NCBI GenBank assembly: GCA_002336935.1
Contig: DDEW01000008.1
Span: 137,802-150,011, forward strand
DNA length: 12,210 nucleotides
Direction: 5' to 3'
Source of the DNA: Candidatus Saccharibacteria bacterium UBA1944
GTDB lineage: Bacteria; Patescibacteriota; Saccharimonadia; Saccharimonadales; Saccharimonadaceae
The notes under the pieces: generated by a model
What the model was told of the DNA's origin: nothing
Seen by the model: the letters and a program-made list of their open reading frames with translations, nothing else
Database searches by the model: none
Translations under genes and position numbers: made by a program
Shown: in pieces, positions 1 through 7,526 of the stretch
Layout of the letters: each line of letters opens with the position of its first letter
Numbering within the stretch: the stretch's first letter is position 1

Positions 1-6
1 GGAATT

Positions 7-47
7 GAACCCGGATGTTTTGCATCCTACAAAACGAATCTGGGTTC
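7..47. repeat. Long imperfect inverted repeat next to a tRNA T-arm-like edge
   Basis: Positions 7-16 pair with 38-47 (ten pairs, one G:U). Inside them 17-22 pairs with 30-35 (six pairs) around a 7-base loop at 23-29, with a two-base bulge at 36-37. On the minus strand, bases 14 to 1 read CCGGGTTCAATTCC, which looks like a tRNA T-arm (5-base stem strand, TTCAATT loop, start of the 3' strand). However, the same bases take part in this hairpin. I find no D-arm, and the loop at 23-29 lacks the U33 of an anticodon loop. It is therefore not called as a tRNA. Confidence 0.5.
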
Positions 48-63
48 GGCACAGCGCCGCGTA

Positions 64-94
64 GACGAAAAAGCACCGAAGGTATTTTTTCGTC
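64..94. repeat. Inverted repeat, 9-bp stem, possible bidirectional terminator
   Basis: GACGAAAAA at 64-72 pairs perfectly with TTTTTCGTC at 86-94. A small inner hairpin, ACC-GAA-GGT, lies at 75-83. Because the arms carry A- and T-runs, either strand would give a hairpin ending in U's, as in weak bidirectional terminators. No gene within the window clearly ends here. Confidence 0.45.
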
Positions 95-123
95 AAGCAA
101 GCGGAGGAGGCTTTAGCCGACTT

Positions 124-139
124 CCCGGTAGGGTCACCA
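124..139 (+). other. Fragment resembling a tRNA 3' end (T-stem strand, acceptor strand, ACCA)
   Basis: CCCGGTAGGGTCACCA has the form of a tRNA 3' terminus: T-stem 3' strand CCCGG, acceptor strand TAGGGTC, discriminator A and CCA. The preceding bases do not give a TTC-type T-loop or the matching 5' strands, so no complete tRNA exists here. It could be an attachment-site remnant of an integration at a tRNA, or chance. Confidence 0.25.
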
Positions 140-179
140 AGCAAAAACCTCTGGCACTAGCTAGAGGTTTTTGCTTGGT
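136..179. terminator. Perfect 17-bp hairpin, probable bidirectional terminator
   Basis: The arm at 136-152 (ACCAAGCAAAAACCTCT) is the exact reverse complement of 163-179, with a 10-base loop. The A5 and T5 runs flank a CCTCT/AGAGG core, so a transcript from either strand would end in a stem followed by U's. It begins 5 bases past the stop codon of the minus-strand restriction gene and is well placed to end that transcript. Confidence 0.65.
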
Positions 180-183
180 CGCA

Positions 184-966
184 CTACGGCCGTACTACAA
201 CCTCAACGCTAAAGTCGCCACTATCTTTTGATAAGTCGCTTGCAAGCCCTGCTGGATTGCCAATCATGCCTTCAGGGTCGTACACGAAGCAGATGAGCTT
301 TTTGCATTCAGGATGTTTCTCATACCGAGCAATATCGATGATTAACTCTTCACCAATTTTTTTGTCTTTGAGTGAGGGCCGAGTTTTCTTGACCTCCACA
401 ACAACGCTTATATCTTTAATGAGGATATCCATTCGCGCCGAACCCCCAGCATAGCTCGGCGTCCATTCTTCGCGCCTGACGTCATCAAACCTCACTTTCA
501 GTAGAGCATGCAGTAGGTCTTGCACATCATATTCATCGGCAATCGTGAGCGTGGGGCGCTGGTCATACCGCGCCTGAAGCTGCCGTGCTATTAAGTGGAA
601 TCGTTCGAGAAGACTAATGATAAATAGATACGGATTCTCAGTTGCCACGATACTCTCGTCGGTAGCGTACTTTGGATCGAACTCTATAATTTCCTCTTTC
701 ATTGAATTAAGGATTGCGCGCGCATCCTCCAAACCGCCTCTAAACGCTTGCTCAAAAACAGAGTCGGGAGTGCTAAGTGTATAGGCGCCTAAGCTATAGC
801 GAATCTTTTCAAAATCCTTTGACTGGCGGCTATTCACACCGAATATCCTCTCCAAAAGGGAAGCAGTCTTTCGTTTCCAGGCCTTAAAGTCAGGAGAAAA
901 CCTCTTCTGTTCCCGCAGTGAATCTATTTGGTTAATCTGTTTTGTTATTAACTCAACTTCGTTCAT
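184..966 (-). CDS. DpnII/MboI-type PD-(D/E)XK restriction endonuclease-like protein
   Basis: This 260-aa protein is predicted to be a soluble type II-like endonuclease that cuts DNA. The C-terminal half carries the pattern I recognise from the DpnII/MboI endonuclease family: DEYDVQD (144-150), a DDVRREEWTPSYAGGSARMD stretch (161-180), then EVKK (191-194). D180, E191 and K193 form the PD-(D/E)XK active-site set. It ends with LICFVYDPEG (224-233). The N-terminal ~120 residues are helical and charged with no motif I can name. The ATG at 964-966 has a GGGAG ribosome site just upstream. No methyltransferase gene lies in the window, and the gene's other side is a structured region, so it may be a solitary nuclease, part of a system extending left, or a nuclease aimed at modified or foreign DNA. 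The family call rests on recalled motifs. Cleavage specificity (GATC in the type members) is not shown here. Confidence 0.8.
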   Translation of the reverse strand: MNEVELITKQINQIDSLREQKRFSPDFKAWKRKTASLLERIFGVNSRQSKDFEKIRYSLGAYTLSTPDSVFEQAFRGGLEDARAILNSMKEEIIEFDPKYATDESIVATENPYLFIISLLERFHLIARQLQARYDQRPTLTIADEYDVQDLLHALLKVRFDDVRREEWTPSYAGGSARMDILIKDISVVVEVKKTRPSLKDKKIGEELIIDIARYEKHPECKKLICFVYDPEGMIGNPAGLASDLSKDSGDFSVEVVVRP

Positions 967-1006
967 TCCAATCTCCCTTTAGCTGGCTATTCTTCGTCTT
1001 GCTTAA

Positions 1007-1012
1007 AGTATA
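1007..1012 (-). promoter_or_regulatory. Possible -10 box for the restriction endonuclease gene
   Basis: TATACT on the minus strand lies about 40 bases before the start codon of the endonuclease gene. I see no good -35 box at standard spacing, so the assignment is weak. Confidence 0.3.
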
Positions 1013-1063
1013 CTCCTGCGCCAACGTTATGGCAGCAGCGTAGCAGTGGTCCGTGGTATATAT

Positions 1064-1093
1064 ATTGCATTTTAATACAGTTTATGCTATAAT
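1064..1093 (+). promoter_or_regulatory. Extended -10 promoter for the M50 protease gene
   Basis: TGC-TATAAT at 1085-1093 is an extended -10. TTGCAT at 1064-1069 is a weak -35 at 18-bp spacing. The -10 runs on as TATAATATAATTA, a string repeated exactly in the -10 region of the minus-strand gene starting at 8234. Confidence 0.65.
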
Positions 1094-1150
1094 ATAATTA
1101 CGAGCGTGTATTTTTTGCACGTTTGCCCCGACTCATCATAAGGAGTTACC

Positions 1151-1954
1151 TTGACATCTGTTGCTTCGGCCGCTCGCAGCGAACTCGACGACAGCTGGGT
1201 GTTCCACCCGGCAACCGAGCTGGCATCTGCGGTCATCAGCTTCATCGTCTACGTTGGCTTGCTCGGCTGGCATGCCGGCATGGCGACGTTCGTCGCGGTG
1301 CTAGTGCACGAGGCTGGCCACTGGCTGGCACTCAAGCACTACGGCGTCCGTACGAAGGGGATTCTGTTCCTCGTCGTCATGGCCGCCACACCCTTCGTAC
1401 CAGGCGCAAAGCACAACCGCTACCAAGACGCCATGGTGTCTCTGGCGGGTCCGCTCACGGGCATCCCGCTGGGCATCATCTACCTGTTGCTGTACAAGGC
1501 GACAGGCGACATGGGCTACGCGGTGGGGGTGTACGTCATCGTCACCCTGAACGTGTTCAACCTGATCCCCATCGGTCGTCTTGACGGCGGGTGGGTGCTG
1601 GTGAACCTGCGCGCCAACCTGCGGCACAGTGAGTCGCTCATGCTGGGCTTCGGCCTGACGGTGGCAGCGGCAACACTCATCACCAGCATGTGGTCCATGC
1701 TCTTCGGTTTGCTCATGGCAGGCTTTTTGATCTACAAGCTGATGAGCGAGCAGAGCACGGCCAACCCGCGGCTCAAGAAGAAGCGGCTCATGACCAACCA
1801 CGAGTTCGTCACGGTGCAGTCGCTCTACGCAGTCGGCATCATCGGTATGGCGCTCGTCCTCATGATCACCGGCTCCGCCAGTGAGCTGGGCGATGCCTAC
1901 ATGAAGATGATCGGTGAGCAGCTGTCAGGCATCTGGTATGCCATCAGGGGCTAA
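1151..1954 (+). CDS. M50 (site-2-type) intramembrane zinc metalloprotease
   Basis: This 267-aa polytopic membrane protein is predicted to cleave transmembrane segments of substrate proteins within the membrane. HEAGH at 53-57 is the HExxH zinc site, with E54 as catalytic base, embedded in a hydrophobic segment. AGPLTG (99-104) and NLIPIGRLDGG (137-147) match the second M50 motif, with D145 as third zinc ligand. About six membrane segments are visible, the last near 222-241. No PDZ or CBS domain is present, so it is a minimal form rather than an RseP type. The start is TTG at 1151, supported by AAGGAG at 1140-1145 with 5-base spacing. Codons are strongly G/C-ending, unlike the kinase downstream. 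It is a single-gene unit with its own promoter and terminator. The substrate is unknown. Confidence 0.88.
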   Translation: MTSVASAARSELDDSWVFHPATELASAVISFIVYVGLLGWHAGMATFVAVLVHEAGHWLALKHYGVRTKGILFLVVMAATPFVPGAKHNRYQDAMVSLAGPLTGIPLGIIYLLLYKATGDMGYAVGVYVIVTLNVFNLIPIGRLDGGWVLVNLRANLRHSESLMLGFGLTVAAATLITSMWSMLFGLLMAGFLIYKLMSEQSTANPRLKKKRLMTNHEFVTVQSLYAVGIIGMALVLMITGSASELGDAYMKMIGEQLSGIWYAIRG

Positions 1955-1955
1955 C

Positions 1956-1996
1956 GGCCCACGGAAGAGGTTCCACCTTGACCGTGGGCCTCTTTC
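1956..1996 (+). terminator. Rho-independent terminator after the M50 protease gene
   Basis: GGCCCACGG (1956-1964) pairs perfectly with CCGTGGGCC (1982-1990), followed by TCTTTC. It starts directly after the TAA at 1952-1954. Confidence 0.85.
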
Positions 1997-2069
1997 GTAT
2001 CTAAAAGTATTCATACTAATATTTCTCACTAATAGCATGAATCATCTCCCAAAAATGTTTCATAAGTAT

Positions 2070-2099
2070 TTGCTTTTATCCCTTGTAGCGCGCTATACT
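2070..2099 (+). promoter_or_regulatory. Promoter for the histidine kinase operon
   Basis: TATACT at 2094-2099 and TTGCTT at 2070-2075 are separated by 18 bp. This would give a leader of roughly 40-50 bases before the kinase start. Confidence 0.55.
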
Positions 2100-2154
2100 A
2101 AAACGTAAGCACTACTACAGACTATAGGGGGCAACTTCCATTAAATTACGTCAA

Positions 2155-4257
2155 GTGAGCAATGCATTGCATCGACGCATCTGCGATGCGGTTTTTGTGA
2201 TTGCCCTCAGTATCGGATTGCTCCAACTATGGCAGCGCTTTGCCGCGCCCGCCGATATGGACCCGCTGCTACGCGTACCAGACATCGTTGGCTACGTTGC
2301 ATTAGCTACGGCTGCCGCCGCAATTGGCCTACGCTTTGTGACTGCACGCGGCACTCGCTATCTTACTAGTCTTATTCCATACTTTGCTCTTTTCATCACG
2401 GCGAGCCTGTTGGTCGTTACGACGGGGGGTGCCAACTCAAAGTTCCTCACTGTATGGGTGGTTGTTGCACTGTTTGCGCCACTGTTTGGCGCTGTAGTAA
2501 CCACCGTAGCACTCCTTACAGCCATTGTTTTCATTACCATGCAATATATGGCAAATATCATTGGTATTGGCGGTACTGTCGCCCTGTCGCTGGCAAGCAT
2601 CACGCCACTCATTGTTGGGACGCTTTCGTGGGGCTTTGAAGACAAGGCTGATGCCGACCAAACCAAAGAGGATCGATCATACAATGAGCTCGCTTCAGAG
2701 CTTAGCCAGGTTGCCGGCAAGAGTGAAGTAGTCATCAACGCCATTACAGATGGTGTATTTGCACTTGATGGGCAAGGAGTCATTCAGCTTATCAACCCAG
2801 CCGCGCAGCAGCTCATAGGGTGGGGGAAGCATGATGCAATGAACCTGAGCTACAAATCTGTGCTAAAAATCATCAACGCCAAAAATGATGAGGTGAGCGA
2901 GGGGGAGGACCCCGTGGCCCAGGTGCTCAACACCAACAAGGCCCTGAAAACCGATCTACTCAGCATCCAAACCCAATCAGGCAAAACATTCCTCGCCTCG
3001 ATATCAGTATCGCCAGTTGGCCAGCTTGGGAGCGGCGTCATTGTGGTGTTCCGTGATGTTACTGCCGAAAAATCCGACGAACGCCAACGAGCCGAATTTA
3101 TTAGCACTGCGAGCCATGAAATGCGTACCCCCGTCGCAAGTATCGAAGGCTACCTGGGACTTGCGCTCAACCCGCAAACCGCCCAAATTGACGAAAAAGC
3201 CCGTGATTTCATTACTAAGGCACATGAATCCGCCCAACACCTTGGTCGGCTTTTTCAGGACCTGCTCGATGTAAGCAAAGCCGATGATGGTCGCCTGCAA
3301 AATAATCCTACCGTCATTGATGTTGTGCCATTTGTCCATGAAGTCGTACAGGGACTAAGCCCCAAGGCAGCCGATAAAGGCCTGCGCATTACCTATAAGC
3401 CGATTCCCGACGGTTCAGAAGACGAAATCGCTCGGCGCATTAACCCTGTGTACTACGTGAATGTCGATGCCGACCATCTGCGCGAAGTGAGCGATAACCT
3501 GGTAGAAAATGCCATCAAATATACCCCTAAGGGCGAAGTGGTGGTAGATGTGAGTGGCGACGAAGCTCATGTGGTCATTAGCATTCAAGATACCGGTATT
3601 GGTATCCCCCGTGAAGATCAGGCTCATTTATTCCAAAAATTTTACCGCGTTGACAATAGTGATACGCGTGAAATTGGTGGAACCGGCCTCGGCCTCTACC
3701 TCTGCCGTCGCTTGGCCGAAACCATGGGTGGCCGTATATATGTAGAAAGTGAATACAAAAAAGGAAGCACTTTCTTCGTTGAGTTACCCCGTATCGATCA
3801 CGATGAAGCCACTCGGCTCATTGAGCAAGCAAGCATACTCGCAGAGCAACGCGCTGAAATCGAAGCAGCTCAAGCTGCCCAAGATGCCCAAAATACCCAG
3901 GCTGCGCAAATTGCCGCCATGAATACTTCCAACGATTTTGCCACACAAGAACAGCCTACAGCACCAGTGGCCCCAGCCGTGCCAGTTGCGCAGCCTAGCG
4001 TGCCACAAACTGCCGTCGTACAACCAACTATCATTCAACCACAGTCACAAGAGGCCGCCCCTGTTGCAACGGCAACGCTGGCGGCGCCAGCACCAGTTGC
4101 GCAGCAAATTTACCCCCAAGCGCCAGCCATGGGCGCACAACCACAGTCAATCGTAGCTCCTAATACGCCACTAAGCGCTATCGAGGCAGATCCTAGTCAA
4201 TATGTGACGCAACGCCCTGCAGGCGGGGGTATAAATGTACCGCCTAGGCAACAATAA
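2155..4257 (+). CDS. Membrane-bound PAS sensor histidine kinase with Pro/Ala-rich tail
   Basis: This 700-aa sensor kinase is predicted to autophosphorylate and pass phosphate to the adjacent response regulator. About six hydrophobic segments occupy residues 11-160 (near 11-28, 43-62, 70-91, 98-118, 119-135, 141-160). A PAS domain spans about 188-305. The HisKA H-box SHEMRTP gives the phospho-acceptor H321. The ATPase domain has an N-box with N448 and N452, G1 DTGIGIP (479-485), F-box FQKFYRVD and G2 GGTGLGL (508-514). Residues 551-595 are Ala/Gln/Glu-rich and coiled-coil-like, and 600-700 are Pro/Ala/Gln-rich and probably disordered, an unusual extension beyond the catalytic core. The GTG start has no SD. 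An in-frame ATT at 2140, with AGGGGG 8 bases upstream, is an alternative that adds five residues. Its ligand cannot be inferred. Confidence 0.92.
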   Translation: MSNALHRRICDAVFVIALSIGLLQLWQRFAAPADMDPLLRVPDIVGYVALATAAAAIGLRFVTARGTRYLTSLIPYFALFITASLLVVTTGGANSKFLTVWVVVALFAPLFGAVVTTVALLTAIVFITMQYMANIIGIGGTVALSLASITPLIVGTLSWGFEDKADADQTKEDRSYNELASELSQVAGKSEVVINAITDGVFALDGQGVIQLINPAAQQLIGWGKHDAMNLSYKSVLKIINAKNDEVSEGEDPVAQVLNTNKALKTDLLSIQTQSGKTFLASISVSPVGQLGSGVIVVFRDVTAEKSDERQRAEFISTASHEMRTPVASIEGYLGLALNPQTAQIDEKARDFITKAHESAQHLGRLFQDLLDVSKADDGRLQNNPTVIDVVPFVHEVVQGLSPKAADKGLRITYKPIPDGSEDEIARRINPVYYVNVDADHLREVSDNLVENAIKYTPKGEVVVDVSGDEAHVVISIQDTGIGIPREDQAHLFQKFYRVDNSDTREIGGTGLGLYLCRRLAETMGGRIYVESEYKKGSTFFVELPRIDHDEATRLIEQASILAEQRAEIEAAQAAQDAQNTQAAQIAAMNTSNDFATQEQPTAPVAPAVPVAQPSVPQTAVVQPTIIQPQSQEAAPVATATLAAPAPVAQQIYPQAPAMGAQPQSIVAPNTPLSAIEADPSQYVTQRPAGGGINVPPRQQ

Positions 4258-4309
4258 GCGTGAGAAGTATGGTATTTTCGAAAAGCATTAGCTACAATAG
4301 GAAGTGATT

Positions 4310-5305
4310 ATGGCAAAAATATTACTGGTAGAAGACGATAAAAGCTTGCGAGAAATTTATGGAGTGCGCCTACTCGCAGAAGGGTATGACATCGTATCTG
4401 CCGGTGATGGCGAAGAGGCGCTTGCAATGGCAATTAAAGATCGCCCAGATCTGATTTTGAGCGATGTAATGATGCCCAAGATTAGTGGGTTCGACATGCT
4501 CGACATCTTGCGCTCAACGACTGAGACAAAAGGCATCAAGGTTATTATGATGACCGCCCTCTCTAGTGAAGACCAGCGTCAACGGGGCGTAGCGCTTGGC
4601 GCAGATCGTTATTTAGTTAAATCACAGGTAGGTATTGAAGATGTCGTACGTACCGTTCACGAAGTGCTTGCTGATGCTCCAGTAACCGCACCTACGCCGC
4701 TTTCAACCGCACCATCCGTTGCAAGCGCACCGCATGCACCAGCCGCTCCCGCCGTGCCAGTTACTGCCGGACCCGGCGCTCGCCCAAGTAGTCCCGCTAC
4801 AAGCCCCATGCCTACGCCGCTCGCTTCACCAGTACCCGCGGCCCCAACAAGTGGTATTAGTACCACTACCACACTACCGCCATCTGTACAGCCGCCCAAA
4901 GACAATGGATTACCCCAACCGACCGCACCTTTTTCAACACCTCGGCCTGGCACATTAGCTGGCCGGGTCATCGAGCCAATCCAACAATCAGGCGGCACCT
5001 CACCCGACTTTAGCAATATGATGAATCAAGAGCTTTCGCAAACTTCACCCAGCCCCTCTAGTGGCATGCCTGCCGTACAACCAGGTCCCGTAGCCGCAAG
5101 CGTGCCCTCCGCACCAGCTGGCCCTCTACCTGCACCAGTTGCACCCGCTATGCCTGTTGCGCCAGCGCCAACCGCACCTGCAAGCAGTGGGCTAAACTTT
5201 GAAGAAACACCTCGGCCTGCCGCACCAACTGTACCTACCCCGCAACCCCAGCTAACGACACCGCCAGTTCCACAGCCACCCACCGCACCCAGTGCCGGCG
5301 TATAG
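4310..5305 (+). CDS. REC-domain response regulator with long Pro/Ala-rich tail, no output domain
   Basis: This 331-aa protein is the partner of the kinase 52 bases upstream. The receiver domain fills residues 1 to about 118: acidic pair D9/D10, phospho-acceptor D52 in LILSDVMMPKISGF, T82 in MMTALS, and K104 in YLVKS. After about residue 120 the remaining ~210 residues are low-complexity Pro/Ala/Thr/Ser with no helix-turn-helix, GGDEF or other output fold visible. Its effect must come through protein contacts or the tail itself. ATG at 4310 is chosen because AGGAAG (4299-4304) sits 5 bases before it; a GTG at 4304 would overlap that site. The kinase has a similar tail, so the pair may interact through these regions (inference). 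Confidence 0.9.
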   Translation: MAKILLVEDDKSLREIYGVRLLAEGYDIVSAGDGEEALAMAIKDRPDLILSDVMMPKISGFDMLDILRSTTETKGIKVIMMTALSSEDQRQRGVALGADRYLVKSQVGIEDVVRTVHEVLADAPVTAPTPLSTAPSVASAPHAPAAPAVPVTAGPGARPSSPATSPMPTPLASPVPAAPTSGISTTTTLPPSVQPPKDNGLPQPTAPFSTPRPGTLAGRVIEPIQQSGGTSPDFSNMMNQELSQTSPSPSSGMPAVQPGPVAASVPSAPAGPLPAPVAPAMPVAPAPTAPASSGLNFEETPRPAAPTVPTPQPQLTTPPVPQPPTAPSAGV

Positions 5306-5311
5306 TACGCT

Positions 5312-6004
5312 ATGCCTGATGAATCGTCCCGACTTAATAAATACCTTGCCTTACAGTTGGGAATCTCTCGACGTGAGGCAGACAACCTTATTGCTACCGG
5401 TACAGTGACGATTAACGGCGAGCCAGCAACGCTAGGAGCGCGAGCCACGCCGGATGCAACTATTGCCGTAGCAGGTACTCCCCTTAGTGCCAAGGAAGTT
5501 CAACGGCGCTATATCGTATTTAATAAACCCGTTGGGTACGTGTGTTCTCGTCGCAAACAAGGCAACAGCGAGACAATCTACACATTGCTGCCACACGATA
5601 TGCATAGCCTCAAACCAGTAGGCAGGCTTGATCGCAACAGCTCGGGCATTTTACTGCTCACCAACGATGGTGACTTTGCTCAGCGCATGACACACCCTAG
5701 CTACCAAAAGACAAAAGTCTACCAAATTCGACTTGATCATGACCTTGAGCCGCTTCACCAACAGATGATTAGCGACTTTGGCATACAACTGGAAGATGGC
5801 CGAAGCCAGCTCCACTTATCGCGGCTATCTGACAGTAACCGCAGCGAGTGGGAGGTCAGCATGAGCGAGGGGCGCAACCGCCAAATCCGACGTACTTTTA
5901 GCGCGCTCGGTTACAACGTTAAACGGCTCCACCGCGTACAGTTTGGCAATTATTCGCTTGGTGATATGCGCCGTGGCGAATGGCGTGAAGTCGTTATTCA
6001 CTAG
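5312..6004 (+). CDS. RsuA/RluB/RluE/RluF-family rRNA pseudouridine synthase
   Basis: This 230-aa cytoplasmic enzyme is predicted to isomerise a specific uridine to pseudouridine in ribosomal RNA. An S4 RNA-binding domain covers about 7-53 (RLNKYLALQLGISRREAD). The catalytic domain starts at the FNKPVGYVCS strand (70-79). GRLDRNSSGILLLTNDGD (104-121) holds the catalytic aspartate D107, and NRQIRR (189-194) is the family's C-terminal motif. Length is typical. Which uridine is modified (16S or 23S) cannot be read from sequence, so no symbol is given. The start lies 6 bases after the response-regulator stop with no SD. TATAGT at 5301-5306 overlaps that stop and could serve as a -10 for a leaderless transcript, besides read-through from the kinase operon. 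Confidence 0.92.
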   Translation: MPDESSRLNKYLALQLGISRREADNLIATGTVTINGEPATLGARATPDATIAVAGTPLSAKEVQRRYIVFNKPVGYVCSRRKQGNSETIYTLLPHDMHSLKPVGRLDRNSSGILLLTNDGDFAQRMTHPSYQKTKVYQIRLDHDLEPLHQQMISDFGIQLEDGRSQLHLSRLSDSNRSEWEVSMSEGRNRQIRRTFSALGYNVKRLHRVQFGNYSLGDMRRGEWREVVIH

Positions 6005-6060
6005 GTGATATATCATTGACACAGTGTATACCGCTCATGCTCGCAATAAAGGGGAATACC

Positions 6061-6069
6061 TGATATAAT
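6061..6069 (+). promoter_or_regulatory. Extended -10 promoter for der, near-leaderless
   Basis: TGA-TATAAT at 6061-6069 is an extended -10. Initiation about 7 bases downstream of the hexamer would leave a leader of only about 5 bases before ATG at 6081. No SD precedes the ATG, and no convincing -35 is seen at 16-18 bp. Confidence 0.6.
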
Positions 6070-6080
6070 TAACTCTAATT

Positions 6081-7496
6081 ATGGCAACAAAACTACCTAC
6101 TGTCGCTATCATTGGTCGTGCAAACGCGGGCAAAAGCTCACTTTTTAATCGTATGGTGCGGGCGCAGCAAGCTATTGTTGCCCGTGAAGCAGGAACAACG
6201 CGTGACAACGTAATCGGTAAAGTCGAGCATGCCTACCACCAATTTTGGCTGGTAGATACAGCCGGACTAAAAGACCCGAACGACGAGTTCGAGGCTGGCA
6301 TACAGGAGCAAATAGTTGAAGCCGCCGAAGCTGCAGACGTCATACTGGTAGTTGTTGATAGCAGTGAATATCCTGGTGATGAAGATCGGATTGTCGCCAA
6401 AAAAGCCCTCAAGAGCCGTAAGCCAGTGATTCTTGTTACTAATAAAGCCGACCTCAAAACTGCACTTCCTGATGATGAATTCCGACGGCTCGGCATTAAG
6501 CCCATTATTCGCACCAGTGCTGAACACAATAGCGGCGTTACTGATGTGCTCAACGCAGTGATTGAGCGTATTCCCGCGGCTCACGAAGATGAGCCAGATG
6601 ACGTGCTGCGTGTAGCGCTGATTGGCCGCCCAAATGTTGGCAAGAGCTATTTATTTAATACTCTTGCAGGTAAGCAACAAGCTATCGTTGCCAATGTCGC
6701 TGGTACCACTCGCGATCTTAATCGCATTACGCTCAACTACCATAAACAAGCAATTGAGCTCATCGACACCGCGGGCATCCGTCGCCAAGGCAAGCAAGAA
6801 GTGGGAATTGAAAAGTTCAGTGTACTGCGTACCCTCCAAGCCATTGAAGAATCAGATATTTGCTTCCTACTAATGGACGTGGGTGAGTTGAACACGCAGC
6901 TTGATCAACGCCTCGCGGGACTTATTGCCGAAGCAGGCAAGGGGTTGGTACTGGTTGTTAGTAAGTGGGATAGCGTAGAAGGCAAGGATGCCTACACGCG
7001 CGACGCCCTAGCCCCGAGCATCTCCCGTAACTTTGACTTCGTTCCATGGGCACCGCTCATCTTTACAAGTAGTGTTACTGGCCAGAACGTCACTAAGCTA
7101 TTTGACCTCGCACTCGAAATCGAAGCCCGGCGCGTTCAGCAAACCAAAACACGAGTCCTCAACGATTTATTGCAGCAAGCAGTTCAAAAGCATCCGCCAG
7201 CTGGACTCAAAAATACTCATCCCAAGTTGCGCTACATAGTACAAACCGACGTTACACCACCATGGTTTGTCATTTACGGATCAAACCTGAAATTTGTGCA
7301 CTGGAGTTATAAACGCTACCTTGAGCGCCTCATTCGCGAAACCTACAACTTTGCTGGTACGCCAATTAAGTTTAGCTTTCGCGATGAAAAGCAAATTAAG
7401 GCTAATAAAGAGCGCGCTGCCCGCGGTCTTGCGCCCGTAACAAAAGCCTACAAACAGGCAAAGAACGCCGAAAAAGAAGAGTACCCCCGCCCGTAG
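6081..7496 (+). CDS. der: Ribosome-assembly GTPase Der (EngA)
   Basis: This 471-aa protein has two tandem GTPase domains and a C-terminal KH-like domain, the unique architecture of Der/EngA, which acts in maturation of the 50S subunit. G domain 1 has Walker A GRANAGKS (12-19), DTAG (59-62) and NKAD (121-124). G domain 2 has GRPNVGKS (182-189), DTAG (229-232) and SKWD (294-297). The KH-like part runs from about 365 to 455 (RYIVQTDVTPPWFVIYGSN and the following region), and the C-terminus is Lys-rich. In the first Walker A the usual P and V of GRPNVGKS are both Ala, a mild deviation that keeps the key G, K and S. The 3' end overlaps a hairpin that probably terminates the opposing minus-strand peptide gene. 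Confidence 0.97.
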   Translation: MATKLPTVAIIGRANAGKSSLFNRMVRAQQAIVAREAGTTRDNVIGKVEHAYHQFWLVDTAGLKDPNDEFEAGIQEQIVEAAEAADVILVVVDSSEYPGDEDRIVAKKALKSRKPVILVTNKADLKTALPDDEFRRLGIKPIIRTSAEHNSGVTDVLNAVIERIPAAHEDEPDDVLRVALIGRPNVGKSYLFNTLAGKQQAIVANVAGTTRDLNRITLNYHKQAIELIDTAGIRRQGKQEVGIEKFSVLRTLQAIEESDICFLLMDVGELNTQLDQRLAGLIAEAGKGLVLVVSKWDSVEGKDAYTRDALAPSISRNFDFVPWAPLIFTSSVTGQNVTKLFDLALEIEARRVQQTKTRVLNDLLQQAVQKHPPAGLKNTHPKLRYIVQTDVTPPWFVIYGSNLKFVHWSYKRYLERLIRETYNFAGTPIKFSFRDEKQIKANKERAARGLAPVTKAYKQAKNAEKEEYPRP

Positions 7497-7506
7497 TGGG
7501 CGAGGG
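7485..7506 (-). terminator. Hairpin at convergent der / small-peptide gene ends
   Basis: Bases 7488-7492 pair with 7498-7502 around a 5-base loop, and 7485-7487 pair with 7504-7506 past a bulged A. On the minus strand the stem is followed by TACTCTTCTTTTT, so it can act as terminator for the peptide gene at 7527-7694. On the plus strand there is no U-run. It overlaps the der stop codon. Confidence 0.5.
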
Positions 7507-7526
7507 CATATGAGTGGGTAAGCGCG

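Noticed and set aside
1..62. A complete tRNA or tmRNA end on the minus strand
   Set aside because: Only the T-arm-like part fits. There is no D-arm, no anticodon loop with U33, no matching acceptor strand, and the T-arm bases are also part of a longer hairpin.
1123..1801. Alternative frames across the M50 gene (1123-1584 plus, 1301-1801 minus)
   Set aside because: Arg/His-rich low-quality translations shadowing the frame that contains HEAGH and LDGG.
3805..5300. Pro/Ala-rich coding repeats as a possible CRISPR or minisatellite array
   Set aside because: They are irregular codon-level low complexity inside two open frames, with no constant repeat unit or spacer length.
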